Positions 57,594 to 64,000 of a DNA stretch of 64,000 bases are shown piece after piece (positions within the stretch are counted from its first letter, which is position 1; every line of letters starts with the position of its first letter). The translations under genes were made by a program, and so were the position numbers. The notes under the pieces are model-generated. The model did no database searches and was not told the origin of the DNA. It saw only the letters and a program-made list of their open reading frames with translations. Source of the DNA: an uncultured Lachnospiraceae bacterium (GTDB lineage: Bacteria; Bacillota; Clostridia; Lachnospirales; Lachnospiraceae); assembly GCA_947173945.1 (NCBI GenBank), contig CAMWGV010000008.1, positions 1 through 64,000 on the forward strand, given 5' to 3'.

Positions 57594-57633
57594 GAGGCTG
57601 TTGCACGAATAGAGTGTGACGGCCTCATTTTTT
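57594..57633 (+). terminator. Terminator after rplQ
   Basis: A 13-bp stem (57594-57606 with 57614-57626, including G-T pairs) is followed by ATTTTTTGATT. The T run ends only a few bases before the ATG of the ECF ATPase gene. Confidence 0.88.
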
Positions 57634-57640
57634 GATTACT

Positions 57641-59395
57641 ATGATTAAAATACGAAACCTTGCTTTTGAATATTTTGACAGAGATGACGAGGGGCATTTG
57701 ACAGAAATGATAAATGCAATCCGCGGCATTAATTTTCATGCAAAAAAAGGTGATTTTATTGCTGTAACAGGAAAAAATGGTTCGGGCAAAAGTACATTTG
57801 CAAGAATCCTTAACCGACTGCTTGTGCCTATAGAAGGCTCTGTTATAATAGGTGGTCTGAATGCAATGGATGAAGAAAACATAATGGCAATCAGAAAGAA
57901 TGTCGGAATGGTTTTTCAGAATCCCGATGACCAGCTTATCGGAAGTATCGTTGCGGAGGATGTTGCATTTGGTGCCGAAAATATCGGTGTTGACGAAAAT
58001 AAGCTTTGGAACCGTGTTATAGGCTCATTAGAAACCGTAGGATTTGAAAATGCGAGAGAGTTTGCAGAAAAAAGGATTAATCAGTTATCAGGTGGGGAAA
58101 GACAAAAGGTAGCACTGGCAGGTGTGCTTGCAATGCAACCCAGTTGTATCGTTCTTGATGAGGCGACAAGCATGCTGGATAAGAAGTCACGCAGTGATAT
58201 ACTAAAGCTTTTGCGTCAACTAAATAAAAAGGTTGGCATTACCATTATTATGATAACACATCTTATGGATGAGCTTGTTTATGCTGATCAGGTTTATGTT
58301 ATGAATCAGGGAACAATTGCAATGAAAGGACGCTGTCAGGAAATTTATCACAGGGAGGAACAGCTTGTAGATTTGGGGCTGGAAGTACCTGTTCAGGCTA
58401 AACTGGCAAGATTACTGTTTCAAAGAAGAATATTAGACCGAGCCGATTTATTTTCGGCAGATGTGGTTGCTGAAAATATAAAGAAAAGATATCCACACAA
58501 ATTTTATATAGATACAGCTATGCCGGTGGAACGTGTTTCGCACAGAAAACAGAATCCAATGAGGGCAATTATTGTAGATAATATAGATTTTTCATATGGA
58601 AACAATAAAGTCTTGGAAAATGTGTCATTTTCAATTGAAAAAGGCGAGTATGTGGCTCTGGTCGGTAGGACAGGAGCAGGAAAATCTACATTATTGCAAC
58701 AGCTTCCGGGGCTTTTAAAGCCAACAAAGGGAAGTATTTTTGTTGATGGAGTGGATATATGGGATAAGACTACAGATTTGCGTGGTATAAGATGTAAAAT
58801 CGGGTTTGTATTTCAATATCCGGAGCAACAGCTATTTGCAAAAAATGTGTACGAGGATGTAGTGTTTGGACCGAGAAATGTGGGTGTATCTGAGATTGAA
58901 GCAGAAAAAAGGTCCTATGAGGCAATCAGACTTGTAGGATTGCCTGAAGACGTATATGATTTGCCTATGGACAAGCTTTCGGGTGGGCAAAGAAGACGTG
59001 TCGCTCTTGCAGGGGTGCTTGCAATGCAGCCGGATTATCTCATATTGGATGAGCCGGTGGCAGGACTTGACCCTGAGGGCAAAAGAGAAATATTACAGAT
59101 TATAGATGCACTTCACAAGGAAGCGGGGATTACAATCATTGTAGTAAGCCATGATGTGGAGAGCGTATCACAATATGCGGACAGAGTTCTTATTGTTGGC
59201 GACAGGCAGGTAATGGATGGCGGAACTCCTGCGGAGGCTTTTTATACTCTTTATAAAAAAGAAAATGACATAAATATGCTCCCATATACAATGCAGCTTC
59301 TTGTGAGGCTCAGGGAGATGGGACTTGATGTAGATTGCTTTGAAACAGATATAAACGGGTGCGTAAGGCAAATAGAAAAAACTCTGGGCAGATAA
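57641..59395 (+). CDS. ecfA: Fused energy-coupling-factor ATPase (EcfA1-EcfA2 in one chain)
   Basis: 584 aa with two complete ABC ATPase domains. First half: Walker A GKNGSGKST (44-52), signature LSGGERQKVAL, Walker B CIVLDEATSMLD. Second half: Walker A GRTGAGKST (about 342-350), signature LSGGQRRRVAL, Walker B YLILDEPVAGLD. ECF vitamin transporters normally use two separate proteins, EcfA1 and EcfA2, encoded here in most Firmicutes. The linker is about residues 270-310. ATG 57641 has no clear ribosome site and sits right behind the terminator; a TTG at 57632 is an alternative start. It pairs with EcfT downstream to energise substrate-specific S components encoded elsewhere. Confidence 0.9.
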   Translation: MIKIRNLAFEYFDRDDEGHLTEMINAIRGINFHAKKGDFIAVTGKNGSGKSTFARILNRLLVPIEGSVIIGGLNAMDEENIMAIRKNVGMVFQNPDDQLIGSIVAEDVAFGAENIGVDENKLWNRVIGSLETVGFENAREFAEKRINQLSGGERQKVALAGVLAMQPSCIVLDEATSMLDKKSRSDILKLLRQLNKKVGITIIMITHLMDELVYADQVYVMNQGTIAMKGRCQEIYHREEQLVDLGLEVPVQAKLARLLFQRRILDRADLFSADVVAENIKKRYPHKFYIDTAMPVERVSHRKQNPMRAIIVDNIDFSYGNNKVLENVSFSIEKGEYVALVGRTGAGKSTLLQQLPGLLKPTKGSIFVDGVDIWDKTTDLRGIRCKIGFVFQYPEQQLFAKNVYEDVVFGPRNVGVSEIEAEKRSYEAIRLVGLPEDVYDLPMDKLSGGQRRRVALAGVLAMQPDYLILDEPVAGLDPEGKREILQIIDALHKEAGITIIVVSHDVESVSQYADRVLIVGDRQVMDGGTPAEAFYTLYKKENDINMLPYTMQLLVRLREMGLDVDCFETDINGCVRQIEKTLGR

Positions 59396-59410
59396 AAAGG
59401 AGGCACTGTT

Positions 59411-60190
59411 ATGCTAAGAGATATAACGCTGGGTCAGTATTACAGTGCTGACTCATCCATCCACAGCATTGATCCACGTGTAAAAATAAGGTTTGTGCTT
59501 GTATATATAATATTGTCCCTGATTGACAGAAACAGCCTGCTGTTCGGAATGTTGACAATACTGTTTATTACAGTGGCACTTTTAAGTCGTGTTCCATTTA
59601 TTTGTATATTGAAAGGAACAAAGGGCATCTTCATATTTATTGCCATTTGTTCTGCAATAAATATATTTACAACAACGGGTGATGCGTTGATCAGCATCGG
59701 AGGCATTACAGTTACAACGGAAGGAATAATTAAGTTTGGATTTGTACTGTGGAGAATGATACTTATTATACTTATGTCCTCCATGCTCATGTACACAACT
59801 ACCCCCTCCGAGTTAACGGATGGACTTGAAAAGTGTTTCCATTTAAGTGGTTCTGTGGCAATGACAATAACAATTGCGTTAAGGTTTATTTCCGTAATTT
59901 CATCAGAGCTTGACAGAATACTAAAGGCACAGGAGGCGAGAGGTGTTGATTTCAAGAGTGGTGGTCCCATTGTGAGATTAAAAAAGCTGAAAAATGTTGT
60001 TGTACCATTATTTCAACACTCAATAGACAGAGCTGCAAATCTTGGAGAAGCTATGGATGCAAGATGTTATACCGGGGGGCGGCGAAGAACAAAATTAAAG
60101 CCGCTTTCATATGATACGAGAGATTTTGCAATTTATCTGCTACTTATTGCGATTATTGGACTGGCAATGTTTCTGGCAGTGAAATTTTAA
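59411..60190 (+). CDS. ecfT: ECF transporter transmembrane subunit EcfT
   Basis: 259 aa membrane protein that couples the ATPases to vitamin-binding S components. Several transmembrane segments (about 25-80, 105-130 and 235-257) and the two coupling-helix motifs with Ala-Arg (AQEARGVDF and AMDARCYTG) are visible. AAAGGAGG precedes the ATG, 15 bases after the ATPase stop. No S component is encoded nearby, as expected for a shared (group II) ECF module. Confidence 0.93.
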   Translation: MLRDITLGQYYSADSSIHSIDPRVKIRFVLVYIILSLIDRNSLLFGMLTILFITVALLSRVPFICILKGTKGIFIFIAICSAINIFTTTGDALISIGGITVTTEGIIKFGFVLWRMILIILMSSMLMYTTTPSELTDGLEKCFHLSGSVAMTITIALRFISVISSELDRILKAQEARGVDFKSGGPIVRLKKLKNVVVPLFQHSIDRAANLGEAMDARCYTGGRRRTKLKPLSYDTRDFAIYLLLIAIIGLAMFLAVKF

Positions 60191-60236
60191 AATATAGTTT
60201 GGGAAAATAAAGAAAATTATTTAAAAAAGTGTGAAA

Positions 60237-60264
60237 TTGTTTTTAAATTAACAAAAGATATGAT
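60237..60264 (+). promoter_or_regulatory. Probable promoter of the trigger-factor-like lipoprotein gene
   Basis: TTGTTT at 60237-60242, 16-bp spacer, TATGAT at 60259-60264. Moderate match. Confidence 0.5.
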
Positions 60265-60306
60265 AAAATGGCACTAATAAAAAGAGGCAAAAGAAGGAGA
60301 AAAAAA

Positions 60307-61461
60307 GTGAAGAAGAAAATAGGAATTATATGTTTCATTATAGCAGCAATGGCACTGACAGGATGTGGCTCTAAAAAGGATAAGGATGACAATAAGAATG
60401 CCACAAAAGGTGACGCAGTAGCAACAGCATCTGATGCAGAGTTTAAGCTTGGACAGTACAAGGGGCTGGAGGCAAACAAGGTTGTATACGAAATTAGTGA
60501 TGAGGATATACAATCGGAAATAGACGCTTTGCTTTACGACTATGTGGATTATAACGAGGTTGACAGACCATCTCAGGCGGGCGATTATGTAAATGTTTTA
60601 TTTACGGGCAAAATGAATGGTGAGGTAGTATTGGATTTTTCTGATGAGGAAGAAGGTGGTTATGACTTCTTGATTGGAATGGCTGACTTAGGACAGGAGT
60701 TTGATCAGAAGCTTACCGGTGTTTCCGCAGGTGACAGCATGACATTTGAGATAAAATATCCGGAAGATTATGAGGATACTGACTTTGCCGGTCAGACAGT
60801 AGAGTACAGCGTAAATGTTACATCAGTTACAGAGGAGGTCATGCCTGAGCTTACAGAGGATTTCATTGTAAATGAGCTGGGTTATAAGTCTGAGGCAGAT
60901 ATGAGAGCAAAGATAACAGAGGATATTAAATCTTCCAATGAAACATATAGTGAGTCAGACATGAAGGAAAATCTCATTCAGCAGGTTATCGAGGATACAA
61001 CATTTGCAGGATATACAGATGAAATGTATGACAAATGTAAGGAAATCATGGATTCCAGCTATAGTGCATATATGGAAATGTTCGGATGCTCAAGCGTGGA
61101 AGAGGTATATTCCATGTTTGGCTTGACGGATGAGGATATTGAAAATGAAGTTGTTCAGCTTATTTACAGACAGATAGTGATTCAAGAGATAAGCAGGATA
61201 GAAAATATAACCGTAACGGACGAGGAATACAACAAGAGACTTCAGGAATATGCTGATATGTATGGATATGAGACAGCAACAGAGATGGAGGCAACTGTAG
61301 AACGTGAGGATTTAAAAGCAGTAATGCTTGAGGATATGGTTATTGAGCTTATACTTGAAAATGCTACTGTCAAGGAAATAACGATGGAAGAGTATGAAGC
61401 AATGTTCAATGAGTCGACAGAAATAAATGAAGAGGATCTGGAATACGAGGAACTGGAGTAG
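60307..61461 (+). CDS. Lipoprotein with trigger-factor-like FKBP and chaperone domains
   Basis: 384 aa. Lipoprotein signal with lipobox ALTGC and Cys20, then a short acidic/basic linker. A FKBP-type prolyl isomerase domain follows (about 75-165: AGDYVNVLFTGKMNGEV, YDFLIGMADLGQEF, FAGQTVEYSVNVTSV). The C-terminal region (about 170-365) resembles trigger-factor substrate-binding helices (LTEDFIVNELGYKSEADMRA). The ribosome-binding domain of cytoplasmic trigger factor is absent. I infer an extracytoplasmic folding factor for secreted proteins. GTG 60307 is chosen for AAGGAG and the signal peptide; an upstream in-frame ATG at 60268 would spoil the signal. Confidence 0.82.
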   Translation: MKKKIGIICFIIAAMALTGCGSKKDKDDNKNATKGDAVATASDAEFKLGQYKGLEANKVVYEISDEDIQSEIDALLYDYVDYNEVDRPSQAGDYVNVLFTGKMNGEVVLDFSDEEEGGYDFLIGMADLGQEFDQKLTGVSAGDSMTFEIKYPEDYEDTDFAGQTVEYSVNVTSVTEEVMPELTEDFIVNELGYKSEADMRAKITEDIKSSNETYSESDMKENLIQQVIEDTTFAGYTDEMYDKCKEIMDSSYSAYMEMFGCSSVEEVYSMFGLTDEDIENEVVQLIYRQIVIQEISRIENITVTDEEYNKRLQEYADMYGYETATEMEATVEREDLKAVMLEDMVIELILENATVKEITMEEYEAMFNESTEINEEDLEYEELE

Positions 61462-61487
61462 CAGATGGTCCAAAGAGAGAATATAGG

Positions 61488-62225
61488 ATGATACGAGTAA
61501 AGCTTATAGTTGCCTATGATGGGACAGGCTATTGTGGGTGGCAGATACAGGACAATGGAATAACTGTGGAGGAAGTACTTAACAAGGCATTATCAGAGCT
61601 GTTAGATGAGGACATAAAGGTAATAGGAGCAAGCCGGACGGATTCAGGTGTGCATGCACTCGGAAATGTTGCTGTATTTGATACGGAAACGAGAATACCT
61701 GCGGAAAAGATTGCTTTTGCACTTAACCAGAGACTTCCGGATGACATACGGATTCAAAATTCCTGTCAGGTTGCAGATGATTTTCATCCGAGATATTGTG
61801 ACTCGATAAAAACCTACGAATATAAAATATGGAATTCAAGATTTCCAAATCCGTTAGTACGCTTATATTCAAAGTTTGTATATTATAATATTGATATTGA
61901 AAAAATGCAGAAGGCAGCCGGTTATCTTATAGGTGAACATGATTTTAAATCCTTTTGTTCAGCAAGGACGCAGGTAGAAAGTACGGTGCGTCGTGTAACA
62001 GACATTCAGTTTGTGAAAGAGGGAAACATGATTACAATGTGTATAAAGGGGTATGGCTTTTTATACAATATGGTTCGCATTATTATGGGTACGCTGCTGA
62101 AATGTGGTATGGGGATGTATGAACCGGAACATGTTCTGGACATACTGAACGCATGTGACAGGGCAAAGGCAGGACCTAAGGCAGAGGCTTGTGGGCTTAC
62201 ACTTGTTGGTATCGAATATTTATAA
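61488..62225 (+). CDS. truA: tRNA pseudouridine(38-40) synthase TruA
   Basis: 245 aa. Isomerises uridines 38-40 in the anticodon arm of several tRNAs. Catalytic Asp52 in GASRTDSGVHA; YDGTGYCGWQIQ near the N-terminus and GYGFLYNMVRIIMGTLL near the C-terminus are diagnostic. The ribosome site is weak (TAGG). Often located after the ECF genes in Firmicutes. A tRNA-Arg gene follows. Confidence 0.96.
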   Translation: MIRVKLIVAYDGTGYCGWQIQDNGITVEEVLNKALSELLDEDIKVIGASRTDSGVHALGNVAVFDTETRIPAEKIAFALNQRLPDDIRIQNSCQVADDFHPRYCDSIKTYEYKIWNSRFPNPLVRLYSKFVYYNIDIEKMQKAAGYLIGEHDFKSFCSARTQVESTVRRVTDIQFVKEGNMITMCIKGYGFLYNMVRIIMGTLLKCGMGMYEPEHVLDILNACDRAKAGPKAEACGLTLVGIEYL

Positions 62226-62236
62226 TGGCAATCCTC

Positions 62237-62265
62237 TTGACAAAGATTATTCAATATTGTACAAT
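62237..62265 (+). promoter_or_regulatory. Promoter of tRNA-Arg
   Basis: TTGACA at 62237-62242, 17-bp spacer, TACAAT at 62260-62265. A perfect 9-bp hairpin (CACTGTTGC/GCAACAGTG, 62269-62297) occupies the leader right before the tRNA. Confidence 0.8.
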
Positions 62266-62303
62266 AACCACTGTTGCTGAAGATAACGGCAACAGTGATA
62301 TAT

Positions 62304-62377
62304 GCGGTTGTAGCTCAGCTGGATAGAGCACTTGGCTACGGACCAAGGTGTCGGGAGTTCGAATCTTCTCAGCCGCG
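62304..62377 (+). tRNA. tRNA-Arg (anticodon ACG)
   Basis: Full cloverleaf: acceptor GCGGTTG pairs with CAGCCGC (one G-T), D arm AGCTCAGCTGGATAGAGC, anticodon stem CTTGG/CCAAG with loop CTACGGA, T loop TTCGAAT. The ACG anticodon is normally deaminated to ICG and reads CGU/CGC/CGA. The 3' CCA is not encoded. Confidence 0.95.
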
Positions 62378-62381
62378 TTAA

Positions 62382-62422
62382 AGGGTTTGTCACATTAAGA
62401 AATGGTGACAAACCTTTTTTTC
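62382..62422 (+). terminator. Terminator of tRNA-Arg
   Basis: GGTTTGTCAC (62384-62393) with GTGACAAACC (62405-62414), followed by a long T run. Confidence 0.92.
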
Positions 62423-62451
62423 TGTTTCAGGAATGCAAAAATCATGCCGAT

Positions 62452-62487
62452 AAAAAAATAAAAAACCGGCTTCATACGAAACCGGTT
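62452..62487 (-). terminator. Terminator of tRNA-Gln (minus strand)
   Basis: AAACCGG (62462-62468) and CCGGTTT (62481-62487) with T run on the minus strand (A run at 62451-62461 on plus). Confidence 0.85.
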
Positions 62488-62489
62488 TA

Positions 62490-62561
62490 GCTGGGCTACA
62501 AGGATTCGAACCTTGAAATGCTGGAGTCAGAGTCCAGTGCCTTACCATTTGGCGATAGCCC
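62490..62561 (-). tRNA. tRNA-Gln (anticodon CTG)
   Basis: Read on the minus strand: acceptor TGGGCTA pairs with TAGCCCA, anticodon stem CTGGA/TCCAG with loop CTCTGAC (anticodon CTG), T arm CAAGG-TTCGAAT-CCTTG. The start with a U1-A72 pair is typical of bacterial tRNA-Gln. CCA is not encoded. Confidence 0.94.
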
Positions 62562-62593
62562 ATTAGAATGATTTATGTATCATCCAAAAACAG

Positions 62594-62622
62594 ATTATAA
62601 ATGATATAATAAAAAAATGCAA
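62594..62622 (-). promoter_or_regulatory. Promoter of tRNA-Gln (minus strand)
   Basis: On the minus strand TTGCAT (62622-62617), 17-bp spacer, TATAAT (62599-62594), about 33 bp before the tRNA. Confidence 0.8.
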
Positions 62623-62688
62623 GCTTTTTTTAAAAACTTCCTTAATATTATTTTCGACATAATAAAATTAATTATTTTTTTAAATTAT

Positions 62689-62717
62689 TTGACAAAACGT
62701 GAATCTTGGGTTAGAAT
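62689..62717 (+). promoter_or_regulatory. Promoter of the small orphan gene
   Basis: TTGACA at 62689-62694, 17-bp spacer, TAGAAT at 62712-62717. Confidence 0.82.
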
Positions 62718-62749
62718 TTCACGTGTTATAAACATTTAGGAGGAAAGTT

Positions 62750-63100
62750 ATGAGTAGCATAGTTTATGTAGTGCCATGGGCTATATGTGACACCGACAGT
62801 GTATATATAAAAAAAGTTCCAAGTGATGAAGTTACTGAGCTTGCTGTAGGAACTTCCGTGTGGGATTGGTGTATAAAAAAGGTTATTCCTAACCCTGATA
62901 AAAGAAGTAAGGATAAGTATGCAATAATAGATGTTTATAACGGCTATGAGTCCAAGAAAAATGAAAAGGGAATTTCTGTATTTTCATTAAATAATTCAGC
63001 AGACAAGCTGTTGGAGTATGGTTTTGAAAAGGCATCGGATCAGGAAGCTGCATATATAAAGCAGAAAGTTTTAAAAACAGATAAGTCCGGCAAGAAATAG
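62750..63100 (+). CDS. Small soluble protein of unknown function
   Basis: 116 aa, no transmembrane segment or signal. It is hydrophilic with a Lys-rich C-terminus (KQKVLKTDKSGKK) and a Trp-containing centre (SVWDWCIKKVIPNPDKRSKDK). No motif is recognised. It has a strong consensus promoter, an AGGAGG site and a following hairpin, which argue for a real, well-expressed gene. It stands alone between tRNA-Gln and the CvfB-like gene. Confidence 0.7.
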   Translation: MSSIVYVVPWAICDTDSVYIKKVPSDEVTELAVGTSVWDWCIKKVIPNPDKRSKDKYAIIDVYNGYESKKNEKGISVFSLNNSADKLLEYGFEKASDQEAAYIKQKVLKTDKSGKK

Positions 63101-63113
63101 AATTATTTTTCAG

Positions 63114-63142
63114 AGGAGCTTGAAGTTATTCGGCTCCTTTTG
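63114..63142 (+). terminator. Weak terminator after the small orphan gene
   Basis: AGGAGC (63114-63119) pairs with GCTCCT (63133-63138), followed by TTTTG. Short stem and a 13-nt loop. Confidence 0.5.
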
Positions 63143-63168
63143 CATTATCAAAGTTTGGGAGAAAAAAT

Positions 63169-64000
63169 ATGATTGAAGTTGGGAAATGGAACACGCTTAA
63201 GGTTATACGTTCGAAAGATTTTGGTATTTACCTTGGAGAGGATGGCAATGCAGGTGATACCATCCTTCTACCGAGAAAGCAGGTGCCTGAAAATATAAAG
63301 GCAGGAGCTGTAATGAATGTATTTGTATATCGTGATTCGCAGGACAGACTGATTGCAACAACAAATGTTCCATATATAACACTGGGTGAAATAAAAAGGC
63401 TCAGGGTCAGAAATGTAACAGAAATAGGGGCATTTATGGATTGGGGACTTGAGAAGGATATTTTTCTCCCGTTTAAGGAGCAGACCGCCAAAGTGGAGGA
63501 AGGCAGAGAATATCTTGTAAGAATGTATGCAGATAAATCCGACAGACTTTGTGTGTCAATGAAGCTTTATAAGTATCTCAAGCCTATCGAGGGATATGAG
63601 AAGGGACAGAGCTTCAAAGGAATGGTCTATGAGTATAAAAAGGGCATGGGTGCCTTTGTTGCCATTGATGACATTTATCCCGGTCTGATACATGAAAATG
63701 AGTTGTATAGCAAGGTGTATCCGGGAGATGAGGTAGAGGGCAGGATAATTGAAATAAGAGAGGATGGAAAGGCGAATATCACATTAAGGGAACCAGTCTA
63801 TAAGCAGATGGAAGAAGACAGTGACATGGTCTACGCAATTATAAAGAGCTATAAGGGTGTTCTTCCGTTTACGGATAAGGCAGACAAGGAAATAATAAAA
63901 AAGGAATTCGGTCTGAGCAAGAACGCATTTAAACGAGCAGTAGGCAGGCTTCTCAAGGAAGAAAAAATAAAAATTACGGAAAAAACGATTGAGATTATAA
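63169..64000 (+). CDS. cvfB: CvfB-like S1-domain RNA-binding protein (3' end cut by the window)
   Basis: 277 codons are visible and the frame is still open at base 64000. The protein has repeated S1/OB-type modules: residues about 1-65 (KVIRSKDFGIYLGEDG), 70-135 (RLRVRNVTEIGAFMDWGLEKDIFLPFKEQ) and 145-210 (YKKGMGAFVAIDDIYPGLIHENEL), then a winged-helix-like end (KKEFGLSKNAFKRAVGRLLKE). This order matches CvfB (YitL), a virulence-linked RNA-binding regulator in staphylococci. Family length is near 280-300 aa, so only a few residues should be missing. The ATG is preceded by GGGAGA. Confidence 0.87.
   Translation, partial: MIEVGKWNTLKVIRSKDFGIYLGEDGNAGDTILLPRKQVPENIKAGAVMNVFVYRDSQDRLIATTNVPYITLGEIKRLRVRNVTEIGAFMDWGLEKDIFLPFKEQTAKVEEGREYLVRMYADKSDRLCVSMKLYKYLKPIEGYEKGQSFKGMVYEYKKGMGAFVAIDDIYPGLIHENELYSKVYPGDEVEGRIIEIREDGKANITLREPVYKQMEEDSDMVYAIIKSYKGVLPFTDKADKEIIKKEFGLSKNAFKRAVGRLLKEEKIKITEKTIEII

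Overview
This AT-rich window reads as chromosome of a low-GC Gram-positive anaerobe of the Clostridia, most likely the family Lachnospiraceae. The evidence is the gene set and its order: hisS/aspS, mutS2, yhaM, an NADP-type gdhA, the S10-spc-alpha ribosomal-protein array ending in rplQ and followed by ECF transporter genes and truA, a very large SpaA/Cna-type surface protein, AGGAGG ribosome binding sites, and TTGACA/TATAAT promoters with 17-bp spacers. The species cannot be fixed from the sequence alone.

Layout. 1-1.2 kb: 3' end of a secreted protein with tandem carbohydrate-binding-like modules. 1.3-7.1 kb: hisS and aspS with a three-gene ABC-2 exporter between them. 7.1-7.57 kb: a dense nest of long inverted repeats between convergent genes. 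7.57-12.2 kb (minus strand): mutS2, then an OmpR-type response regulator and its sensor kinase. 12.3-14.8 kb: yhaM and rlmD. 14.8-16.8 kb (minus): a lipoprotein, a small membrane protein and an XRE regulator with two palindromic operators. 17.0-21.3 kb: a GAF/PAS/GGDEF protein, a small ppGpp-hydrolase-like HD protein, an Lrp regulator and gdhA. 21.5-26.5 kb: a conserved-looking but uncharacterised module made of a cytoplasmic ParB-like/BMP fusion, a metallophosphoesterase and a zinc-ribbon Ser/Thr kinase with an extracellular duplicated domain. 26.6-32.8 kb: citrate synthase, two methyltransferases, cardiolipin synthase and a membrane protein with an Asn/Tyr/Thr-rich tail. 32.8-40.9 kb: a 2709-residue wall-anchored adhesin with about 16 SpaA-like repeats. 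41-57.6 kb: rpsJ to rplQ, including secY, adk, map, infA, rpmJ and rpoA. 57.6-62.2 kb: a fused EcfA1-EcfA2 ATPase, EcfT, a trigger-factor-like lipoprotein and truA. 62.2-64 kb: tRNA-Arg, tRNA-Gln (minus), an orphan small protein and a truncated CvfB-like S1-domain protein.

How it works together. Most of the right half is the translation and secretion core: ribosomal proteins, SecY, initiation factor 1, methionine aminopeptidase, RNA polymerase alpha and tRNA genes. It has a promoter before rpsJ, another before rpmJ, and two long structured leaders (before rpsJ and rpsM) that look like ribosomal-protein feedback elements. Three gaps in this array carry related small palindromes built on GTCCTAAGG/CCTTAGGAC. 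The left half is mostly signalling (two-component system, c-di-GMP, ppGpp-like, Ser/Thr kinase) and envelope functions.

Best candidates for something undescribed: the crossed inverted-repeat element at 7106-7563; the ParB-BMP/phosphoesterase/kinase module at 21.5-26.5 kb; the palindrome family in the ribosomal array; and the two ribosomal leaders. No CRISPR array, insertion sequence, prophage or rRNA gene was seen.
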